Assembly (NCBI RefSeq): GCF_000756815.1
Contig: NZ_CCVW01000004.1
Location: 434,001 to 498,000, forward strand
DNA: 64,000 nucleotides
Source of the DNA: Legionella massiliensis
Lineage (GTDB): Bacteria; Pseudomonadota; Gammaproteobacteria; Legionellales; Legionellaceae
Direction of reading: 5' to 3'
This document shows, piece after piece, positions 1-8,267 of the stretch. Position 1 is the first letter of the stretch, and every line of letters starts with the position of its first letter. The notes under the pieces were generated by a model. That model was not told the origin of the DNA. It saw only the letters and a program-made list of their open reading frames with translations, and searched no databases. Both the position numbers and the translations under genes were made by a program.

Positions 1-7
1 ATTTTTT

Positions 8-760
8 CTAAAAAACAAAGTGCTGTCCACGTACAACAAATCCAAGAAAACCATCTTGCTGGGCATTGGGTAATTCGCCCTCATTATAGTCATAGAGCCA
101 CATTTTTTTCTTTAGATCTGGGCTAAGGTTTCTCAAATCATCATAACGTGCATGTTGATTACTTGAGCGGGAAGAGGTTTCGCAATCCTGGAAAATAAGC
201 GTTGCCTGCTCATAAACTGTGTTCAACTCAGGTGAAAAGCGGGTATCTGTAGTGATAAATATATTCTCAGTCTTGGAGGAAATTAATAAGCCATAGCTTG
301 GCATTATTTTGCCGTTAGAGATCATGTGATTGGTTTTAATTAATTTGAATTGGTAGTTTTCCCAAATAAAAGAGTTATTCTCGATAGGTATAAGATCAAA
401 GAAACTTGATAAAGTTGCTTCCTCATCCTCTACAGAAGACATCCCGCCGCGAAGTACGTTTTGCCACAGTTGCTCAACCTGATCTGGACTAATGAAGAGA
501 GCTGATTTTTTACCATCAATAAAACGGCGAGAGAAACCCAGCCATTCAAGTCCCCCTGTATGATCACTGTGTAAGTGGCTGATATACACTGCATGGATAT
601 CGCTATGATTAAAACCTTGGGCATGAAGTGAGCGTCGGGCATCCGAGCCACAATCGATAAGTAATTTTTGTCCAGAACTGCTTTCAAGCAACATATTGGA
701 TTGAAAGGATCCATCATTAAGACAGTAAGCCGCTGAAACGCCTAGAAATAATAATTTCAC
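8..760 (-). CDS. MBL-fold metallo-hydrolase
   Basis: A 250-residue protein of the metallo-beta-lactamase fold. The zinc motif HLHSDH lies at residues 62-67, preceded by the strand LLIDCG (33-38) that is typical of the family. A further metal ligand is probably the Asp in TTDTRF near residue 172. The general layout (early GVSAAY strand, HxHxDH, late TDT) is closer to RNase Z/PhnP-type phosphodiesterases than to true beta-lactamases, but the substrate cannot be read from the sequence. There is no signal peptide, so it is probably cytoplasmic. It stands alone on the reverse strand, with a 72-bp gap to the next gene. The fold is secure; the function is only at the level of hydrolase. Confidence 0.8.
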   Translation of the reverse strand: MKLLFLGVSAAYCLNDGSFQSNMLLESSSGQKLLIDCGSDARRSLHAQGFNHSDIHAVYISHLHSDHTGGLEWLGFSRRFIDGKKSALFISPDQVEQLWQNVLRGGMSSVEDEEATLSSFFDLIPIENNSFIWENYQFKLIKTNHMISNGKIMPSYGLLISSKTENIFITTDTRFSPELNTVYEQATLIFQDCETSSRSSNQHARYDDLRNLSPDLKKKMWLYDYNEGELPNAQQDGFLGFVVRGQHFVF

Positions 761-832
761 AACTCAATCCTTGAATACTCGTTTTATATATTCATATTCG
801 TTCATAATTTTTGGATTAGCAAGTAAGTGCTT

Positions 833-1741
833 TTAGCAGGTAAAAAGTGGTAAGTATTCTTCTTGGTTCGCTTTTCCAGGTTCTATGCCTGAACTAAGTC
901 CTAAGAATTCAATTAATTCCATATATTCATTTTTAGACAGGGCAAATTTTGCCCCAATTTTAATGGCTACTTCCTGGCAGGATAAATCATAGTTGGCGTT
1001 TTCTGAGTCGTTAACACTTTCCATACCAAAAACTGCACCCTCAACGGCATGATTGCAATTACTGGATCTTAGATAATATCCATACTCAGGATGGATAGTA
1101 CTCATCAAGGAATAGGGGGAATTTTGCTCAATAATAAGTTTTGCATTGCTGCTATAAGTTGATTGATTGATCCCTAATTCATGCTGAAAGGGAATGATAT
1201 GTAAAAACAGAGGTGAGCTTGCCTGAGATGCTTTATTAATGTCTTCGTCGATTGATTGAGAAAAACGTGGCGCAAAGATCCTTATTCTGGCCGCATAATC
1301 CCCATATCGTGGATCAGGGACACGAGCTCGTGTTGCTAGAGGCTTCTTATCTGTGTTAGGTCTTTTGCTGATTAAATCTTTTATCAAACCATCCTTGTCA
1401 ATTGCGAAACAAAAATTATGGCCAGGTTCTATGCTGATTAAATAATCCTTTTTAAGACGTTTGCTGGGGGTTGTGCCGATCACCAAGCAATCTTTAAAAG
1501 GTTTTATGATGCTTTTAATATGTGTCTGAGCGGCATGATGATCATAAGCTTTGGGGAAAATGATTCTTATAATATTTCCGTTAAGACTAGAAGAGGCTGC
1601 TAGCCTATATTCTGATAAGGTGGTTTCCATTCCGTATCGTGTAAAGGTCGTAAATTTCCATTTAGCAAGATTTATCCCTTTACTATTAGCCAATTTTTTA
1701 GACGAGGAAAAAAAAGGAAAAACGGCTTTAGAAGTTAACAC
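833..1741 (-). CDS. Hypothetical protein, 302 aa, GTG start
   Basis: I do not recognise this protein. It is soluble, rich in Ser, Lys and Ile, and has no signal peptide or membrane segment. The only start that keeps the whole frame is GTG at 1741; an in-frame ATG (residue 38, METTLSEYR) is the alternative. The N-terminus is basic and Ser-rich, and the C-terminus (about the last 30 residues) contains a short Glu-bearing stretch (NQEEYLPL). Its lack of recognisable domains and its position among envelope and accessory genes would fit a Dot/Icm substrate, but that is speculation. It is convergent with nothing and is read in the same direction as its neighbours. Confidence 0.6.
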   Translation of the reverse strand: MLTSKAVFPFFSSSKKLANSKGINLAKWKFTTFTRYGMETTLSEYRLAASSSLNGNIIRIIFPKAYDHHAAQTHIKSIIKPFKDCLVIGTTPSKRLKKDYLISIEPGHNFCFAIDKDGLIKDLISKRPNTDKKPLATRARVPDPRYGDYAARIRIFAPRFSQSIDEDINKASQASSPLFLHIIPFQHELGINQSTYSSNAKLIIEQNSPYSLMSTIHPEYGYYLRSSNCNHAVEGAVFGMESVNDSENANYDLSCQEVAIKIGAKFALSKNEYMELIEFLGLSSGIEPGKANQEEYLPLFTC

Positions 1742-1837
1742 TTTTGCAATGCTCTACATGATCTCAAAAAAGCCCATAAATATACACTATGGGTTAAAAA
1801 CATTCAATAAAAAGACAGCGGTTTTTGTAAAAATTAT

Positions 1838-2752
1838 TTATTTATGCTCGGCATTGCTTGCATCTAACCAGGCTGTAATTTTTTCATGCTGTGCTGGTTC
1901 AAGTAAAGCAGGGGCATGCCCAGCATCTGCGATCTCATAGACCTCCGTTTTAGAATGAAGTCGTTGCATCTTTCTTAGATGTTCAGGTAGCAACAGTTTT
2001 GATTGTTGTCCTCGGATCACTAATACAGGGCACTTAATTTGTCGCCAAAAAGGCCATAGGTCAATATCGAAAATGATACCTTCTAGTGCTTTGTGTGGAC
2101 TGTAAAAAAGCTCCTTGAGGGATTGCCATTTTAATCTTACTTCGTGAATGCCTGGGTCATAGCAAGATCTAAAGACACCTGGGGACCGCTCTGTAATACT
2201 ATGTTCCGTAAAATAATCCCATTGCTCTTCTGTTAGTTTGCCAAATTCAGCATAAATGACCTTGAAATGTTTTTTAGCGTCCTCCTTAGAGACAAACTGA
2301 GGATCTTTACCAACATATTTAGCCATGTGCCATAAAGATTGCACGGGTATTTGCGGGCCAACATCATTAAGAATAAGACGGCGAATGGGGGTATTAGGAA
2401 GGGAAGCGAGCATCATTCCTATAATTCCTCCCATAGAGGTGCCAATCCAATCGACCTGACTTGCGCCTGTTCTGCCAATGAGAACATTCATATCTGTGGT
2501 ATAGCGTTCAAAATTATATAACTGAGGATTTTTAAGCCAACTACTTAATCCGCGACCGACAACATCAGGACAAAAGACATGATAGCCCACTGAACTTAAA
2601 TGGCCAGCAAGGGCATCAAAATCACGGCTATTACGGGTTAAACCATGGACACAGATAACGGTAGATGCGGTTGGGCTTGCTTCGCCCCATTCAGTATAGG
2701 CAACCTTGTGATAGCCTTCTTTCGAGGCGCTGAGGATATAATTCTGCTTCAT
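1838..2752 (-). CDS. Alpha/beta hydrolase
   Basis: A 304-residue alpha/beta-hydrolase-fold enzyme. It shows the oxyanion-side motif VHGLTRN (35-41), the nucleophile elbow GTSMGG with Ser106, a late acidic residue near VLVIRGQQSK, and the catalytic His in DAGHAPAL close to the C-terminus. The order and spacing match the hydrolase/lipase/C-C hydrolase class (Abhydrolase_1). There is no signal peptide. The start ATG at 2752 is preceded by an AAGGGA-like site. The substrate is unknown; esterase is the cautious name. A gap with a palindromic repeat separates it from the transporter gene upstream. Confidence 0.85.
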   Translation of the reverse strand: MKQNYILSASKEGYHKVAYTEWGEASPTASTVICVHGLTRNSRDFDALAGHLSSVGYHVFCPDVVGRGLSSWLKNPQLYNFERYTTDMNVLIGRTGASQVDWIGTSMGGIIGMMLASLPNTPIRRLILNDVGPQIPVQSLWHMAKYVGKDPQFVSKEDAKKHFKVIYAEFGKLTEEQWDYFTEHSITERSPGVFRSCYDPGIHEVRLKWQSLKELFYSPHKALEGIIFDIDLWPFWRQIKCPVLVIRGQQSKLLLPEHLRKMQRLHSKTEVYEIADAGHAPALLEPAQHEKITAWLDASNAEHK

Positions 2753-2841
2753 TTTATAAACGTCCCTTTTATAAATCTTTAAGTTATCAATATAGCAGAT
2801 ACATTAGTAGGAGAGTAATCTCCTCTCAAGCCCTGTGTATG

Positions 2842-2954
2842 GGACAAAAATGTGTAATTCCAGGAAAAACTCGAATTCCCGCGGCTTGACCGCGGGATCT
2901 GGCAGTGGCGAAAGCCACATAGGCCCCACGGTCAAGCCGCGGGGATTCGGAACG
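2842..2954. repeat. Palindromic repeat, family A, complete copy
   Basis: This imperfect palindrome of about 113 bp is centred on arms CCGCGGCTTGACCG (2879-2892) and CGGTCAAGCCGCGG (2929-2942). The left flank (2842-2878) recurs in inverted orientation at 60900-60938 and as a half copy at 36338-36386. The right end (2929-2954) matches 60625-60648 in inverse orientation. It has no coding capacity and fills the gap between two reverse-strand genes. Confidence 0.85.
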
Positions 2955-2991
2955 GATTAGAAAATTTCTATTTTTTATCCCGTGCCAAGCC

Positions 2992-4296
2992 TTAAGATAT
3001 CAGACTGTAGAGAATTGCAGAGATAGCAACAATACCAATTGAGGTGATAAAAATATTTGCCCAGAGCTGGCGATACTTTCTCATAGCAGGTACTTTTAAA
3101 ATGGCATACATTGGCATTAGGAACAAAATTAAAGCGATTACAGGACCACCTAAGGTTTCAATCATAGTTAAGATATTAGGATTAATGGTTGCTACTGCCC
3201 AGCAGCTAATAACCATGAATATCTCAATGATTGTGTAAAGTTTCCGACTGCTAATTGTTTTACCGCGAGAACGAAGTGATTTAACAACCAATCCATGCAA
3301 GCCTTCACTTGCACCAAGATAATGGCCTAAAAATGATTTCGCTATGGCGATAAAGGCGATAATTGGAGCGATATAGGCGATAGTTGGTGTATGAAAGTGG
3401 TTAGCCAAATAAGACAGGATAGAAATATTTTGCTTTTTAGCTAAGGCCAAATCCTGCGGTGATAAACTAAGCACGCAACTAAATACGAAAAGCATCACAG
3501 TTACGACCATCATAATATGGCTATATTTCAGGATCCCTGAGCTTCTTAGTTCTGCATCTTTGCCATAGGTCTGCTTTTGATTTACAGCAAAGGAAGAAAT
3601 AATTGGGGAATGGTTAAAAGAAAAAACCATAACTGGAATGGTTAGCCATAGGGTCATTAAAAAGCCATTGCTAGTTCCAGATTGAGTTAAGGCCTTGGTC
3701 TGGAAAATTGCATCATTCCAGTGTGGAACAAGGTAGAGCGACAAAATAATCAAAATACTAACAAAGGGATAAACCAGTACACTCATTGATTTAACAATGA
3801 TCTCTTGTCCAAAACGGACAATCGCCATTAAAGCCATAATTAAAATAATAGCTAATAGGGCGCGTGGCGGAGCACTAACCCCTATCTGGTTAACAAGGAA
3901 ACTCTCTGTAGTATTGGTAATGGCAACGCTATACATCAGCAAAATTGGATAGATGGCGAAAAAATAAAGCAGCGTGAGCAACTTGCCGGCAAACTTGCCA
4001 AAATGTTCTTCGACAACTTCAGTAATACCATTGTTTGCTGATGAACTGGAAAGCACAAAGCGGCATAAAGCCTGATGTGAATAATAAGTCATCGGAAACG
4101 CAAGGATTGTCATGATAATCAGGGGCCAGATGCCGTGCAATCCTGCATTTATAGGGAGAAAAAGGGTGCCTGCGCCGATTGCTGTGCCATAAAGGCTCAA
4201 CATCCATACAGTGTCTTGTTTACGCCAGCTCGAAATTGCAACCGAAGCCTCATTAGCTTCATCTGACGATAATACAGAGATTCCTTCATGTGACAT
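2992..4296 (-). CDS. sdaC: Serine/threonine transporter of the HAAAP family (SdaC-like)
   Basis: A 434-residue inner-membrane amino-acid/proton symporter with about 11 hydrophobic segments. The first segment carries GTAIGAGTLFLP (37-48), followed by ITEVVEEHFGK and a YFFAIYP block; these are the signature stretches of E. coli SdaC/TdcC, and the length is close to SdaC (429). It would import serine, a main carbon source in Legionella-type metabolism. The ATG at 4296 has a GGAG site 8 bases upstream. It is a single gene with a long empty region upstream. The family is firm; serine as the substrate is inferred from similarity. Confidence 0.8.
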   Translation of the reverse strand: MSHEGISVLSSDEANEASVAISSWRKQDTVWMLSLYGTAIGAGTLFLPINAGLHGIWPLIIMTILAFPMTYYSHQALCRFVLSSSSANNGITEVVEEHFGKFAGKLLTLLYFFAIYPILLMYSVAITNTTESFLVNQIGVSAPPRALLAIILIMALMAIVRFGQEIIVKSMSVLVYPFVSILIILSLYLVPHWNDAIFQTKALTQSGTSNGFLMTLWLTIPVMVFSFNHSPIISSFAVNQKQTYGKDAELRSSGILKYSHIMMVVTVMLFVFSCVLSLSPQDLALAKKQNISILSYLANHFHTPTIAYIAPIIAFIAIAKSFLGHYLGASEGLHGLVVKSLRSRGKTISSRKLYTIIEIFMVISCWAVATINPNILTMIETLGGPVIALILFLMPMYAILKVPAMRKYRQLWANIFITSIGIVAISAILYSLIS

Positions 4297-5000
4297 AAAT
4301 ACATCTCCATTTCAGCAATAAATTACGACCTACTTCCCAAGCCATAACTTCCCTATAACATGACTATTTTGCAAGCATTCTGTTCATGTTATCGCAAAGT
4401 CAATGGGATTTGCAAGATCTATATTTGATCAGTATGTATATTTTTAGGTTTGCAAAAAAGCAAAACCTACCCAATCAAGCACTAGTCCTTGATTCTTATC
4501 CTGAATCACTGGAAATCCATCAAAACAAGCATTCCATGCTTAGATATATTGCGCCCGACTCAAAACAACTATCGGTATTGAAGTAACTAACAAAGCGATA
4601 AGAGCTTTTGTCATGTTATTAATACAATTACCCCTAAGACGGAATAATCGTCATTTAGAGCGTCATCCATCATACTGAGGTGTTTAAGCATTTTCAACAG
4701 AATTGAAGGGGTTATCGTAAAAAGTGAAGTTAGTAAGCTAATAATTGAAATAGAAAAAAAGGTGTTTGTTGGCTGAGTTAAAGGGAAAACACAGTAATTG
4801 TTGAAGATAAAATGGCATCTTATTTGTAGAAGGGTATAGCGCTTAAATTTGCCAAAAATGTATATCGTATCTATGATAATAATCAATAGTTAGAATTTAA
4901 GTTTGAATAGGCTCAATTTTAAAAAATCAGCATAACTTTAAAGTAGGAAATAATTTAGCCTAAGGAGGGCTCTACAGCGCATGTGTATTGATTAGATGTA
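4297..5000. other. Gene-free AT-rich intergenic region
   Basis: About 700 bp lie between the divergent transporter and PAS-receiver genes. Two short open frames (4386-4586 forward, 4611-4886 reverse) lack ribosome-binding sites and family-like sequence, and I do not call them. The region is strongly AT-rich and contains no large palindrome, unlike most other gaps in the window. It may hold regulatory sequence or a decayed gene. Confidence 0.5.
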
Positions 5001-5009
5001 CTATACTTG
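5001..5009 (+). promoter_or_regulatory. Sigma-S-like extended -10 (CTATACTTG)
   Basis: CTATACTTGAGG lies 32 bp before the ATG of the PAS-receiver gene. It matches the extended -10 preferred by RpoS (CTAYACTT). No good -35 hexamer is seen at 16-18 bp upstream, which also fits an RpoS promoter. The same core occurs before three other genes in the window (10427, 45349, 53213 reverse). Confidence 0.5.
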
Positions 5010-5040
5010 AGGTGCAAACTAAATATAAGGGAGATTAGAT

Positions 5041-6000
5041 ATGGTTCGCGCAAAGAAGTCTGCCAGCCAAAAGGCTGCTGTTGATATGCAAGAATACTAT
5101 ATAAATATCATAGACTGCATGCCCAATATTGTTTATCTACTCGATAAAAATTGCACATTAACAGGATGCAACAAAAATTTTCGTGATCTTTTCGATATCC
5201 AAAAACGAGACGATATTCTAGATAATCCACCCTATAAACTCCTACGCTCCATGGCACATTGGTCTCAAGAAAGAGTGGAAATGTTCAAACGCGATGACAT
5301 TAACGTCATTGTTTCGGGCGAACCTACTTATGAGGTTGAAGAGGCCCCTGTCGTTAACGTAAATAATGAAATTGTCTATTACAAGTCTACGCGTATTCCT
5401 TTGTTCGATAAAAGCAAAGAGGTAGTTGGTTTGCTAGGGATCTATATAGATATTACTGAAACTAAAAACCTGAAAGAGCAACTCACCAAGGTTAAAGAGC
5501 AGTTGCAAGCCTATAACGCTCAGCCCAAAAGGCATCTTTCAGTTATAGAGTCAAAAAAAGAAGATGATGAGCTTAGAAGACCTGCAAAAGTATTGATGGT
5601 TGAGGATAACTCAGTTGCTCAAAAAGCAGCACAATCTTTATTAATGCAACTTGATTGTCATGTTGATGTCGCTGAATCAGGGGATAGAGCAATCTTATTA
5701 TTTGAACCAGGTAAATACGATTTGGTATTTATGGATATTGGTTTAGAAGATACTTCTGGCTATGTGGTATCTAAAAAAATTCGTCAGATGGAAAATGGGA
5801 CAGAACACCATGTGCCTATTATTGCTCTTACTAGCTATGAAGCTGATATTGTCAAATATGACTGTGATGATTACACCATGGAAGGGGCTCTCACTAAACC
5901 TTTGACTAGTGAACAAGCCAAACAAATTATCCAACATTATATTTATCATATTGATATACCAGTACGGGGTTTAAAAAGCATTAAGGGACAGATGAGTTAG
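5041..6000 (+). CDS. PAS domain plus response-regulator receiver protein
   Basis: A 319-residue signalling protein. Residues about 20-142 form a PAS/PAC sensor (IDCMPNIVYLLD at the start, YIDITETK at the end). A short coiled-coil linker follows, then a receiver domain (182-305). The receiver has the acidic pocket E188/D189, phospho-acceptor D232 in FMDIGL, T264 and K286 (LTKPL), so it should be phosphorylatable. There is no kinase, DNA-binding or GGDEF domain, so it must act through a partner. Such PAS-REC pieces look like hybrid sensor kinases without the kinase core. The start has a GGGAG site 8 bases upstream, and the promoter core at 5001 suggests stationary-phase expression. The partner kinase is not in this window. 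Confidence 0.85.
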   Translation: MVRAKKSASQKAAVDMQEYYINIIDCMPNIVYLLDKNCTLTGCNKNFRDLFDIQKRDDILDNPPYKLLRSMAHWSQERVEMFKRDDINVIVSGEPTYEVEEAPVVNVNNEIVYYKSTRIPLFDKSKEVVGLLGIYIDITETKNLKEQLTKVKEQLQAYNAQPKRHLSVIESKKEDDELRRPAKVLMVEDNSVAQKAAQSLLMQLDCHVDVAESGDRAILLFEPGKYDLVFMDIGLEDTSGYVVSKKIRQMENGTEHHVPIIALTSYEADIVKYDCDDYTMEGALTKPLTSEQAKQIIQHYIYHIDIPVRGLKSIKGQMS

Positions 6001-6177
6001 TTAAGTATAAAACCTAGGTTTTAGGGTAGACTTTTCATTGGCTTGTATCTTTTTTGCGCCTCACTTCAACTAGTGCGCAGGCGTAGAAGCTTTCGTTTTG
6101 TAAAATTCAAAGCTTTACACCTTTATTTCATATTCAGTAAACTATCCTTCATTCAAGATCTGTTACTAAGAGTCAAG

Positions 6178-6984
6178 ATGATTTTAACTGAAGAAATGGT
6201 CTTAAATCTTTTAAAATCGCAGAATTATATTCAAGTTCCCTTTCCCATAGAGCCAGAAATTCTTGAACAGGCTGTTAATGCTTTTTTTAAGTTTCTTGAA
6301 GAGCCTGCAGAAGTTAAAGATCATATCGATTTTAGTATTGCCCCTCAGCATAGAAGAGGGGATGTAGGCTATAAACATCGGGATGCTGGTGATCATATCT
6401 ATAATGACAGCAAGGATTTTTTTCATTTTCATCCTGCTATATTAAAGCGCTATGAAGACTTCCTTGCTAATAATCCTGTCGTTGCAGACTTTATGTTTAA
6501 AGCAAAACCTATTTGGGATTTTGTTTCGCAAACTGTTTTTAACATTTTGTCTGTTCTTGACAAAGAATTTGCTGGAACGACAAAGAAAGTTTTTGCCACA
6601 GAGAACGTGCATATTTTACTGCGGTTTTTAAAATATGATTGGCAAGAATCGGGTAAGTATTTGGCCAAACCTCATTTTGATGCAGGCTCTTTTACCCTAG
6701 CCGTTACGGAAAGTTGTCCTGGCTTAAGGATTGGCTCCTGTCCTGAGGATTTAACCTTGGTTGAGCATTCTGAGGGGAATGCAATTTTTATGTTTTCTTC
6801 GAATTTTAAACAAGTTATTAACTCTGATGAGTTTTCACCTGGTTGGCATGATGTAATTCAACTTGATGAGGCTTATATCGGGAAACCCTTTGCGCGCTGG
6901 GCAATTGTTGCCTTTATTGATGCCCATGGTGTGACTGCCTTACCGCGCTCAGAAACGCATAAATGGTATGTGGCAAATCCATGA
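6178..6984 (+). CDS. 2-oxoglutarate/Fe(II)-type oxygenase family protein
   Basis: A 268-residue protein resembling the isopenicillin-N-synthase-like dioxygenases. The facial triad can be read as H166 and D168 (KPHFDAGSF) and H224 (PGWHD), with R240 (ARWAIVAF) as the likely 2-oxoglutarate-binding residue. I start it at ATG 6178; the open frame extends 45 codons further upstream, but only with a TTG start and no ribosome site. Its stop overlaps the start of the next gene by 4 bp (ATGA), so the two are translationally coupled. The substrate is unknown. The family assignment rests on motif pattern and is moderately sure. Confidence 0.65.
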   Translation: MILTEEMVLNLLKSQNYIQVPFPIEPEILEQAVNAFFKFLEEPAEVKDHIDFSIAPQHRRGDVGYKHRDAGDHIYNDSKDFFHFHPAILKRYEDFLANNPVVADFMFKAKPIWDFVSQTVFNILSVLDKEFAGTTKKVFATENVHILLRFLKYDWQESGKYLAKPHFDAGSFTLAVTESCPGLRIGSCPEDLTLVEHSEGNAIFMFSSNFKQVINSDEFSPGWHDVIQLDEAYIGKPFARWAIVAFIDAHGVTALPRSETHKWYVANP

Positions 6985-8102
6985 GTGCTACCGTTAAATA
7001 TTCTCGATTACTATCCCTCGATGTGTTTCGCGGCCTGACAATTGCCTTGATGATCTTGGTGAATAGCCCCGGCAATCAAACCCCCTATGCCTGGCTTGAG
7101 CATTCGCCGTGGAATGGCTGTACGCTGGCTGACCTGGTTTTTCCCTTTTTTGTTTTTATTGTTGGCTTGTCGTCTGTCTTTAGTCTTGCCAAAGCTCGAG
7201 AGCTAGGTCATTTGACTATGCAGCAATTAGCCAACAAAATTTTCAAGCGTAGCCTCATTATTTTTCTACTGGGTCTCTTGCTCAATGTGCTTCCCAACCA
7301 TTTTGATTTGACATCACTGCGTATCTTAGGGGTTCTGCAACGCATTGCTATTTGTTATTTTTTCAGCTCAATTTTATTTTTAACAACAGGTATTCGTACA
7401 CAAATTTTGATACTGTTGGGGTTGCTCTTTGGTTATTGGCTATTAATGACCTGGGTTACTGTTCCAGGCTACGGGGCAAATAATTTAACCCTAGAAGGGA
7501 ATATAGCCGCCTATGTTGATCGTATGTTTTTAGCGCCAGGCCATTTGTATGGAAAATTTTACGACCCCGAAGGATTTCTAAGTACTTTACCATCGATAGC
7601 AACGGCGCTGCTTGGAAATTTAACCGGTTACTGGCTTCTTACAGGCTCTAGTCCTAAACAAAAGTTGAAAGGAATAATCGCTTCGGGTTTCTTGGCCTTG
7701 ATAGCAGGGGGACTATGGAGCTTATGGTTTCCAATTAACAAAACGCTTTGGACGAGCTCTTATGTTCTCTGGACTGGGGGGTGGGCGCTATTGGTTTTGG
7801 CGCTTTGCTATTGGCTAATTGAAATAAAGAAAATAAGCAAATGGTTTAAGCCCTTTGAGATCTTTGGCTCAAATGCGATGGCGGCTTATATTCTCCACGT
7901 CCTATTCCTAAAAATACAGGCAGTCATTCGTGTTTCTGAACCAGATGGCTCAAGCCTCAGTTTAAAGGTATTTATTTGCGATTCTTTATTTGGCTGGGCT
8001 TCGCCTGAAAACGCGGCTTTATTGTATGCCCTGTCTTATACGCTTTTCTGGTTGTTTGTTCTAACTATTCTTTATCGTAAGAAGATCTTTTTTAAAATTT
8101 AG
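6981..8102 (+). CDS. NagX/HGSNAT-like membrane acyltransferase (DUF5009 type)
   Basis: A 373-residue polytopic membrane protein. It opens with SLDVFRGLTIALMILVN and continues with WNGCTLADLVFPFFVFIVG, the hallmark N-terminal stretches of the bacterial relatives of heparan-alpha-glucosaminide N-acetyltransferase (COG4299, NagX). About ten hydrophobic segments follow. The ATG at 6981 overlaps the stop of the oxygenase gene by 4 bp; the earlier in-frame ATG at 6963 is less likely. Family members are thought to acetylate amino sugars across or at the inner membrane. Pairing with an oxygenase suggests a two-gene unit, but no pathway is evident. Confidence 0.8.
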   Translation: MSATVKYSRLLSLDVFRGLTIALMILVNSPGNQTPYAWLEHSPWNGCTLADLVFPFFVFIVGLSSVFSLAKARELGHLTMQQLANKIFKRSLIIFLLGLLLNVLPNHFDLTSLRILGVLQRIAICYFFSSILFLTTGIRTQILILLGLLFGYWLLMTWVTVPGYGANNLTLEGNIAAYVDRMFLAPGHLYGKFYDPEGFLSTLPSIATALLGNLTGYWLLTGSSPKQKLKGIIASGFLALIAGGLWSLWFPINKTLWTSSYVLWTGGWALLVLALCYWLIEIKKISKWFKPFEIFGSNAMAAYILHVLFLKIQAVIRVSEPDGSSLSLKVFICDSLFGWASPENAALLYALSYTLFWLFVLTILYRKKIFFKI

Positions 8103-8140
8103 CCTCTATATTTGCAATAGGCCCGGCCCTATTACAAATA

Positions 8141-8228
8141 CGTACGTCATGTCGAACGTAGAGAGACATCTCCTGAGTGTGGCACTGTGCTAATCCCGGA
8201 GATCCCTCACTATGTTCGGGATGACGGG
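8141..8228. repeat. Palindromic repeat, family B
   Basis: An 88-bp imperfect palindrome begins CGTACGTCATGTCGAAC and ends GTTCGGGATGACGGG, with a complementary centre (GAGACATCTCC facing GGAGATCCCTC). Near-identical copies lie at 21099-21174 and 46038-46126, and a related one is inside 60701-60784. It sits between two convergent gene ends. Confidence 0.85.
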
Positions 8229-8267
8229 CGATGTTTGGGTGACGGGGGTGTCCTATTATCTATTTTC

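Noticed and set aside
4386-4586. 66-codon open frame in the intergenic region
   Set aside because: No ribosome site, no family-like pattern, and an AT-rich context where open frames of this size occur by chance.
4611-4886. 91-codon reverse open frame rich in Ile, Leu and Phe
   Set aside because: Hydrophobic only because of base composition; no start context and no recognisable motif.
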